Assembly (NCBI RefSeq): GCF_035222375.1
Contig: NC_085889.1
Span: 4,526,001 to 4,590,000, forward strand
Direction of reading: 5' to 3'
From: Podospora pseudocomata
Taxonomy: Eukaryota; Ascomycota; Sordariomycetes; Sordariales; Podosporaceae
Length of the DNA stretch: 64,000 bases
Shown: piece by piece, positions 57,676-64,000 of the stretch
Position numbering within the stretch: the first letter of the stretch is position 1
Layout: the number at the start of each line of letters is the position of its first letter
Notes under the pieces: model-generated
What the model was told of the DNA's origin: nothing
What the model saw: the letters and a program-made list of their open reading frames with translations, nothing else
Databases searched by the model: none
Position numbers and translations under genes: made by a program

Positions 57676-58731
57676 GCCAGTCGACCAGTGATGATCGACT
57701 GGTAGATATTTCGTAGAAATCCCTGCCACTCTGATGGAGGGAAAATCGACATTGATTCCTCTAATCCGAACATACCTCGTTAAATTTCCTGTGTTCGTGA
57801 TCCAAACATTGCCATGTATTAGGGCATTCAGCCGCAGAAATTGTCATGGTCATCCGACCTTTGGTTGATGTCCCGGAGCTTAGATGCCAAAGCAAAGTTG
57901 GTTAGGTCCGTTGGGCAACGTCACGGCTTGACAGCAATCAGTTCACCCGCAGCAACATGATTATCAACAGCAACATGATCATCAGTAGCTGCCAGGTTAT
58001 GAGCAACAACCAAGCAACGGGCAACACCCAGGCTGCCAGCAGCAAACCCTCCATCAGCACCAACAAGCCCATGGGCAGCCGTCTGTCTATCAGTACCAAA
58101 CATCCAATCACCCGCAGCAGCCAGCCCACGGGCAGCAACCTGCCTACCCACAGCAACAACCTTTTCCCTGCCCTTCACCATAAGCCGCAGGTTTAGCCCG
58201 GCCTCATGGCTGGGTTGTTAGCTGGGAATATCCCGATGTGGGTGTTTTATATGGGATGACTACAGGGATTGACGATATACTGTTGAAGTACTGGGATTAT
58301 GAATGCCTGATGTTTGACATCGTTTTTTTGTGTCATATACCGTCCTCTCATGGGGAAAGACTTCGAGGGGCTTACCATAAACTCGTGACGGTGTTGGGAT
58401 TGTTTTTAAGAGTCTTGTTGCAGGTTTAACAGGAGGCTGAGTTGGTCAACTGGTAGGAATGAGCGCAAAGTGAGAAGTTGAAGAGGATAAAATATATTCC
58501 GACATTAAGCCGTCTCTGCAACGGTCTCTCATGGACTCCTTGCGTAATATCAAGCAATAAATCACCACAAACTCCAAACACCTCTTCTCCGTTTTTTATA
58601 TGCCCAATCCCAACTCCTTGATGTGTATACCGGGGTATCTCCTCACCCGTCATCAGAAGGAAAACATTATAACATTATACATGAATCAATTAAGAATCTG
58701 ACAAAAGAAATCCCCCTATTAACTCCCGTCT
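57676..58731. other. intergenic between convergent genes
   Basis: Holds the 3' ends of the CFEM gene and the acidic repeat gene, plus the Gln-rich relic at 57918-58188. 58200-58730 shows no gene-like feature. Confidence 0.45.
57918..58188 (+). pseudogene. Gln-rich coding relic
   Basis: One frame reads a Gln/His/Pro-rich low-complexity sequence (QQSVHPQQHDYQQQHDHQ, stop TAG, then EQQPSNGQHPGCQQQ ... YPQQQPFPCPSP, stop). It is preceded by TGA and has no ATG. The internal TAG could come from CAG by a C-to-T change. The pattern matches the C-terminal Q-rich end of a fungal protein whose remainder is missing. No family can be assigned. Confidence 0.45.
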
Positions 58732-61700
58732 TTACTTCCAGTAAACATCCATCCAAAACCAGTTCTTCGGATTAACAGCCGCCGCGCCCGTCCTAGCCCT
58801 CCCTCTCTCCTTCTGTCTCGGACCAGTGACATGCTGCTGCGCAAGTCCCTCACTGTTACCCACAACCGCTCCATACTTCTTCACTCTAGCAGGCTTGGGT
58901 TGAGTTGGTGGACGGGGAGTCATCTCATGTCTCTGCTCGTCGATGTCTTCCCACTCTCCGTCAGTTTTCTGCGCTGCCTTCCCCTTTCCTTTGTCCTTGT
59001 TTTTGTTCTTGACAGTAGCTGCTTTCTTCGCTCTTAAACGAGTGAACAAGCCCCTCTTCTTCTTAGGTTTGGGTGGCTCGTCAAACTCAGTTTCGTTGTA
59101 TTCAGCGATGGTCTGTTGCCATTGCTGAGGTGTCTGCTGCTGGCGAGCATTAAGTCCAACAATGGCCCCAACCGCGGAAGTGCGTCTGTTTGGACCTTGC
59201 ATGAGTTGCGGGCTGCCAGACTTGACACGACCCACACGGGCTATTTGGTCGTCCTGGGTGTTCATCTTGCCCATTTCGATGTCGTCGGTAGACTGGGTCT
59301 TTTTCTTGGAACGAGAGAACAGTCTGGCCCAGAAGCCCTTCCTTTTCTCCGGTTGCTGAGCGTCGATATCAGGTGAACCACCCGAGACGGCCTCGCGCGG
59401 GCTGGCTCGTGATGACTGTTTTTGTAGTTGAGACTTCTTGCCAAATAACCGGGCCCAGAATCCTCGCTTTTTAAGTGCTTCGTCCACCTTGTCGGCGGGT
59501 AGCCGTTCGACTGCCATCATCTGAGGCGACTGGGAATTCTGTGGGCCACGCTCGACTGTTGCTATGTTGCTGAAGTTGGCGCTTTGTCGTGTAGGCTCCA
59601 TGGCGCGGGCCTGGGGAGTGTTCTGTATTTCGTATGACTCTTGAGGGATCGGACTGGGGGCTTCAACATCGGTGACCACAGTCTTGTCGCGTCGGCCGAA
59701 CCATGCGAAGAAGCCCTTCTTCTTCGGCGCAGGTTCCTCAACGTTGGTGTCGTTGGCCAACTGAGGCGCTAGGCTAGGTGTCCGTGAAGTGTTGTTTTGC
59801 ACAACATTCAGTCCGCGAGAACTTGTCGCGTTGGGAGGCGTTAGTTGAGAAACTGGCCAGGATTGCTCCGTCTGCATGACAATCGGAGAGTTGCCGCTGC
59901 TCCCGGGCGTTTCTGTGGTACTCTGCTTTTGCTTGCCAAATCCAAAGAGACCCTTAAATGTCCACCCAGATGATTTGTCGGTGGAGGTATGATACTGCTC
60001 CTCGAGTGATTCCATGCCAAATCCAAGCGTTGCTGTAGCCATGAGAGGAAGCAGCCACAGGTTCCTTTGGGTGTTGCCGCCGTGCTTAGCAGTGACATTG
60101 GCTGTTGCCGCGTCCTGAGTGTTGTTATCCGAGACACTGTTCAGCTGCATTGGTTCGTTGGCCTGATATGCGTCCTGACTGTTGGATCTTAGCCCTGGGT
60201 TGGCACTTCGAGTCTGTTGCTCCGTTGGGTGCGTTTGCTTGGGAAAGAGACTCAGTGGGCGGCTTGGAGGTGGAGGTGGAGGGGGAGGTTGATATTGTTG
60301 TTGCTCGACAACTCTCTCCTCCTGCACGATAATGGCGGGTGATGATGTATAGCTATGATACTCTGGCTGCTGTTGGTCGTAGCCATCCTGCGCAATCTGC
60401 TCTGGTTGGACATAGGTGTAATCTTCGTATGGGCTTGCTGGTTCATCTTGCATGTACTCTTCTATGGATGGCCGATCATGAGGAACTTGGTAATCCACCG
60501 ATTCCACTCGCACCGGAGACACTGATGTTTGGCGGGCAGAATAGTCTTTGGAAACACGTTGTGGTGACTGGGGTGACATTTGGTGGGAGACTGGAGAACT
60601 CTCAACCGGGGCGTATGTGTCGAGATTTCTGGCATCCGCATTTATGATCTCAAACTCAGGTTCCGAGAGTCGTCGATCGTCGCCAATGGAATCAGGCTCC
60701 GACAAGTAAGTGTTAGTATCAACTGCGGGGGACTGAGCGCTTTCCATCGGGCTGGGGTGTGCGGCAAATCCACGGGTGCTTTGTTGAACGGGAAACTTTG
60801 GTGGTCTAGGCCAAGCAGCAGGGTATATGTGGTCAACCTCCGCAGGGGTTTGTGGCGAAGTCATTGCGTTCTCACCAGCCCAGCCCGTATGGTCGTGAGC
60901 ATCATCTTTTTCCTCGATGTCCTGTTCCTGGTGATAGTGCTCGGTGGAAGTGAATCGACTATCGACCAGTGGGCTTGGCTGCAAGGTAGGAGGTGAGAGC
61001 ATCTCGTGATCGTGGGGGTCATCAGGCGGCGTCACGGGTCTGTGTTGGCTTGCATCCCATCCAGGCACTGGGCTCGAGACATACTCGACGTCTTGTTGCA
61101 TATCTTCGAGTGGCGGGGTGAGCGGTCTTGGAGATAGTAGCTGCGAGTCACGTCCCCAGTTAGGAGCAACTGCAGGGCTCTTCAGATGGTTGTTGAAGGA
61201 TGGAGAGAGTGCATTGGATCCGTAAATGTCATCATCTGGGGTGATTGGGCGAGGGAACTGCTCGTCTGTGTGATGGGGCTCTCCAGAGGTCTCCTCGGGA
61301 TTGTAAGGTTCTTCATCTAAGGCCTGATGAATCTCTTGTGCCACGGGATAGACCACCTCTTCATCAGAATAAACGATGATTGTCTCGCTCTCATCCTCCC
61401 GGGTCTCGGGTTCCAGCTGTGGTTGGTTTAGCGGTGGGGATGGGGGAGGCGAGAGATCGTCAATTGGCCCTTGATAAGACGGCGTGGGTTCGGGGTGGAC
61501 GGGCAGAACGTCATCCTCTGGTTGGGAATGAAGTTCATGATATTCGGGCTGCTCGTCAGTGTATGGAGCTTCGTCTTCTGTCAGATCACCTCCCCAGCCT
61601 TGTCCAGAATACAGGTCTTGCCCTGGCTCCTCGTAGCTTTGTTCCACTGGGACTTGGCCATGTTCCTGATTTGGTTCTTGGACCATATTCTGATACTCCT

Positions 61701-64000
61701 CTTGGGAATCTGGAGCAATTGGCTCATCGAAATCCTGTTGGGCTGGTTCGTCGTATGTCGCATCTTGCGGTTGCTCTTCGAGGTCCTCCTGGATATATTC
61801 ATCTGTCCCTTCGTTGTATATTTGGTCTTCGACGTACTGTTCCGATACCTGCTCGACTGGTGGTTCATTGTCTGGTTCTTCGTAAGTCTGTTCCTGGTAT
61901 ACTTCTGCAGCGGCTTGCTCGTTTGCTTGGACAATCTCTTCCTCGGAAGCTGGTTCCTCATATGCTGGTTCGTGGTGAGATGGCTCATCGTATGTCGGCT
62001 CACCGTCTTCCTCTTGAGATGCTGGCTCCTCGTAAACCTCCGCAGAAGAATCATCATAGACAGGTTCGTCAGCAACCTCTTCAATGGGCTGTGAAATATG
62101 CTCCTCATATGCCTCCCCATCAGGCTGCTCGTATACCTCCTCACTTGGCTCCTCATAGAAGTCCTGCGCCGGCTCCTCAATCTCCTGCTGAATCGGCCCC
62201 TCGTAGGCTTCCTCGGCCAGCTCCTCATACACATCCTGAGCTGGCTCTTCATATAGATCTTGAACAGGCTCCTCATTTAACTCCCCGTACACCTCTGGCC
62301 CCTGTTCCTCATATACCTCCTGAATTGGCTCTCCAAACTCCTCTTGAAGAGGCTTATCATACGCATCTTCTGCAGCAGGCTCCTCTGTAACAGCCTCCTC
62401 TGCAGCAGGCTGCTCATACACCTCTTCAGCAACGGGTTCTTCGTACAACTCTTCAACAACCGGCTCTTCATACACCTCCTCCACTGGCTCTTCGTAAACC
62501 TCCTCAATTGGTTCTTGGTAAACCTCAACTGGTTCTTCATACGCCTCTTCAACAAGGGATTCTTCAAACATCTCCTCAGCCGGTTCTTCATACACCTCGT
62601 CAGCCGGTTCTTCATACAGCTCCTCAGCCGGTTCCTCGTAAAACTCGTCCACTGGTTCTTCGTAAAACTCCTCAGCTGGCTCCTCAAATTCTTCTTCGAC
62701 AGGCTCCTCATCTTGAAAGCCCTCGTCGAATACCACATCATCCTCTTGCACGAAGTCAACGTCTTCCGCAAATGCTTCGCCTTCCACATCGCCAAACTCC
62801 TCTTCCATGGGCTGTTCGGGTTCAAGCTCTGGTTCTGGTTCCAGTTCTGGCCCATAGTCACCAATCTCCTCCTCTACATACACTTCAGGCTCTGGCTCCG
62901 GTTCATATACCGGCTCTGGTTCAGGCTCATAGACTTCTTCAGGTTCAGGCTCTGCTTCGAAGGTACGGTCAAACTCAGCTTCAAATGCTGGTTCAGGTTC
63001 GGGTTCATATGCTGGTTCGGACTCGGGCTCATACGCTGGTTCTGGCTCGGGCTCATATGCTGGTTCTGGCTCGGGCTCATATGCTGGTTCAGGCTCCGGC
63101 TCCGGCTCAGGCTCCGGCTCATAGGCTGGCTCAGGCTCCGGCTCGTAGGCGGACTCCTGGTCGTATGAGGGCTCTTTCAATGCTGGTTCGTCCGCGGGCT
63201 CTGGCCTGTAGCCGTCTTCAAAACCGGTATCCATGGGCTCCAAGGTGCGGTCGCCTTCGTCATACATTTCGTCCTGAGTGGCATCCTCGTACATGGCTTC
63301 TTCTGGTTCACCAAACTCTTCAACTGGGCCCTGGTCATCCAGATACTCCTCATCCATGGGAGCTGGGTCTTCGTCAAACCCCTCTTCCATGATCTGCTCC
63401 TCCTCATATACCTCCTCCTCCACTGGAGTCTCCTCCTCAAACAGAGGTTCTTCCTCAAATGGAGGCTCTTCCTCAAATAGAGGCTCCTCCTCAAATGGGG
63501 CTTCCTCTCCGAATGAGACTTCCTCTTCCTCCTCTCCAAACTCCATATCTTCGCCCCGATCACCCTCTTCGCCAAACTCATCACCCATCTCCTCAGCATA
63601 TTCGTCGCCTTCTCCAAGCTCTTCGCCCACATCCTCGCCCATCTCTTCGTCGAACTCATCACCTGTGGAATTGTTAGCAAAGTTGTCTTTCGTCATGTGT
63701 GAAATGATGGTGAGCTCGCCTTCAGGATAGTCTTGGGCGAATTCCTCCTCGGCAAGCTCCTCCTCGAACGGTTCGCCGGCCTCTTCATCCTCGAAACCGC
63801 GCTCGCCATCCTCGGTGAAGTCTTCTTCCAGCAAACCATCCTCAGCATATTCACCCTCAGCATATTTACCCTCAGCAGCCTCGCCATCTGCGAATCCATC
63901 CCCGAATTCCTCACTATTGGCGAGCTCACCATCTTCCTGGTACTCACCTTCGGCAAACTCTTGTTCCCCTTCCACACCCTCGCCATCGAAGTCCTCGTCC
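58732..64000 (-). CDS. very acidic Glu/Pro repeat protein, 5' end beyond window, at least 1755 aa
   Basis: The frame is open from the right edge to the stop at 58732-58734. No ATG in context marks a start near 63975, so the gene continues outside. The N-terminal 900 residues seen are extremely acidic: EGEYAEDG-type units, then [12 protein letters not shown] repeats (about 62880-63140), then [11 protein letters not shown] repeats. The middle is Pro/Ser-rich and disordered. Near the C-terminus a hydrophobic patch ([16 protein letters not shown]) precedes five short basic-aromatic motifs ([51 protein letters not shown]). The end is basic ([13 protein letters not shown]). I do not recognise a family or role; an acidic scaffold with membrane- or protein-binding basic motifs is a guess. 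A 57-nt segment at 63663-63719 looks like a GC-AG intron. Confidence 0.75.
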   Translation of the reverse strand, partial: DEDFDGEGVEGEQEFAEGEYQEDGELANSEEFGDGFADGEAAEGKYAEGEYAEDGLLEEDFTEDGERGFEDEEAGEPFEEELAEEEFAQDYPEGELTIISHMTKDNFANNSTGDEFDEEMGEDVGEELGEGDEYAEEMGDEFGEEGDRGEDMEFGEEEEEVSFGEEAPFEEEPLFEEEPPFEEEPLFEEETPVEEEVYEEEQIMEEGFDEDPAPMDEEYLDDQGPVEEFGEPEEAMYEDATQDEMYDEGDRTLEPMDTGFEDGYRPEPADEPALKEPSYDQESAYEPEPEPAYEPEPEPEPEPEPAYEPEPEPAYEPEPEPAYEPESEPAYEPEPEPAFEAEFDRTFEAEPEPEEVYEPEPEPVYEPEPEPEVYVEEEIGDYGPELEPEPELEPEQPMEEEFGDVEGEAFAEDVDFVQEDDVVFDEGFQDEEPVEEEFEEPAEEFYEEPVDEFYEEPAEELYEEPADEVYEEPAEEMFEESLVEEAYEEPVEVYQEPIEEVYEEPVEEVYEEPVVEELYEEPVAEEVYEQPAAEEAVTEEPAAEDAYDKPLQEEFGEPIQEVYEEQGPEVYGELNEEPVQDLYEEPAQDVYEELAEEAYEGPIQQEIEEPAQDFYEEPSEEVYEQPDGEAYEEHISQPIEEVADEPVYDDSSAEVYEEPASQEEDGEPTYDEPSHHEPAYEEPASEEEIVQANEQAAAEVYQEQTYEEPDNEPPVEQVSEQYVEDQIYNEGTDEYIQEDLEEQPQDATYDEPAQQDFDEPIAPDSQEEYQNMVQEPNQEHGQVPVEQSYEEPGQDLYSGQGWGGDLTEDEAPYTDEQPEYHELHSQPEDDVLPVHPEPTPSYQGPIDDLSPPPSPPLNQPQLEPETREDESETIIVYSDEEVVYPVAQEIHQALDEEPYNPEETSGEPHHTDEQFPRPITPDDDIYGSNALSPSFNNHLKSPAVAPNWGRDSQLLSPRPLTPPLEDMQQDVEYVSSPVPGWDASQHRPVTPPDDPHDHEMLSPPTLQPSPLVDSRFTSTEHYHQEQDIEEKDDAHDHTGWAGENAMTSPQTPAEVDHIYPAAWPRPPKFPVQQSTRGFAAHPSPMESAQSPAVDTNTYLSEPDSIGDDRRLSEPEFEIINADARNLDTYAPVESSPVSHQMSPQSPQRVSKDYSARQTSVSPVRVESVDYQVPHDRPSIEEYMQDEPASPYEDYTYVQPEQIAQDGYDQQQPEYHSYTSSPAIIVQEERVVEQQQYQPPPPPPPPSRPLSLFPKQTHPTEQQTRSANPGLRSNSQDAYQANEPMQLNSVSDNNTQDAATANVTAKHGGNTQRNLWLLPLMATATLGFGMESLEEQYHTSTDKSSGWTFKGLFGFGKQKQSTTETPGSSGNSPIVMQTEQSWPVSQLTPPNATSSRGLNVVQNNTSRTPSLAPQLANDTNVEEPAPKKKGFFAWFGRRDKTVVTDVEAPSPIPQESYEIQNTPQARAMEPTRQSANFSNIATVERGPQNSQSPQMMAVERLPADKVDEALKKRGFWARLFGKKSQLQKQSSRASPREAVSGGSPDIDAQQPEKRKGFWARLFSRSKKKTQSTDDIEMGKMNTQDDQIARVGRVKSGSPQLMQGPNRRTSAVGAIVGLNARQQQTPQQWQQTIAEYNETEFDEPPKPKKKRGLFTRLRAKKAATVKNKNKDKGKGKAAQKTDGEWEDIDEQRHEMTPRPPTQPKPARVKKYGAVVGNSEGLAQQHVTGPRQKERGRARTGAAAVNPKNWFWMDVYWK

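Noticed and set aside
61380-63392. Several 150-340-codon plus- and minus-strand ORFs inside the acidic repeat gene
   Set aside because: They arise from codon bias of the Glu/Pro repeats read in other frames. Composition is repetitive and no start context exists.
1-64000. CRISPR arrays, tRNA or rRNA genes
   Set aside because: No repeat-spacer array was seen and CRISPR is not expected in a fungus. No tRNA cloverleaf or rRNA-like segment was recognised by eye.

Overview
The window is nuclear DNA from a filamentous ascomycete (Pezizomycotina, probably a Sordariomycete; the class is an inference). The reasons are genes split by 45-100 nt introns with GTRNGT donors, CTAAC/CTGAC branch sites and YAG acceptors, and fungus-specific families: highly reducing PKS, CYP505 fusion P450, CFEM/Pth11 receptor, HET domain, Hce2 effector fold, DUF7025, and NB-ARC-TPR NLR. 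I rebuilt exon structures by hand; every junction given for the intact genes keeps the frame.

Layout. (1) 1-4.9 kb: degraded hypothetical ORFs and one intact unknown three-exon gene (2214-3550). (2) 4.9-10 kb: an immune-receptor graveyard. It holds a WD40 remnant, a retrotransposon integrase zinc-finger relic, an NB-ARC-TPR NLR with seven near-identical 126-bp TPR repeats, and a divergent HeLo-like effector gene. The NLR and the effector carry matching sigma-type amyloid motifs, and both are broken (a 1-nt frameshift in one, an internal deletion in the other). (3) 10-14.6 kb: LTR copies, AT-rich DNA and a Ty3/Gypsy element that has lost protease, RT and RNase H, so the gag zinc knuckle is fused in frame to integrase. 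(4) 14.6-34 kb: a polyketide cluster. It has a 2545-aa HR-PKS (KS-AT-DH-MT-ER-KR-ACP, no release domain), a 14-TM MFS exporter, a self-sufficient P450:reductase of 1083 aa, a CFEM-Pth11 receptor-like protein and an FSH1-family serine hydrolase that may be the trans-acting release enzyme. (5) 35-41 kb: a DUF7025 gene with a nonsense codon, a DUF7708-like gene with frame breaks, a degenerate ATCCCAGCTTA repeat field and a small secreted Cys-rich protein. (6) 41.5-48.7 kb: a kelch membrane protein, a monocarboxylate-type MFS transporter and an Ecp2-like (Hce2) secreted protein. (7) 49-54.4 kb: head-to-head HET-domain and SNF2/Rad5-like pseudogenes. (8) 56-64 kb: a triple-CFEM GPI-type surface protein, a Gln-rich relic and a very acidic repeat protein that runs off the right edge.

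How it works together: the PKS, MFS, P450 and hydrolase form a coherent make, oxidise, release and export set. The flanks are rich in self/non-self recognition genes (NLR, HeLo-like, HET) in decay, and in transposon debris, which is typical of accessory fungal DNA. Several breaks are single-base changes, some in homopolymers, so assembly error must be excluded before calling each one biological.
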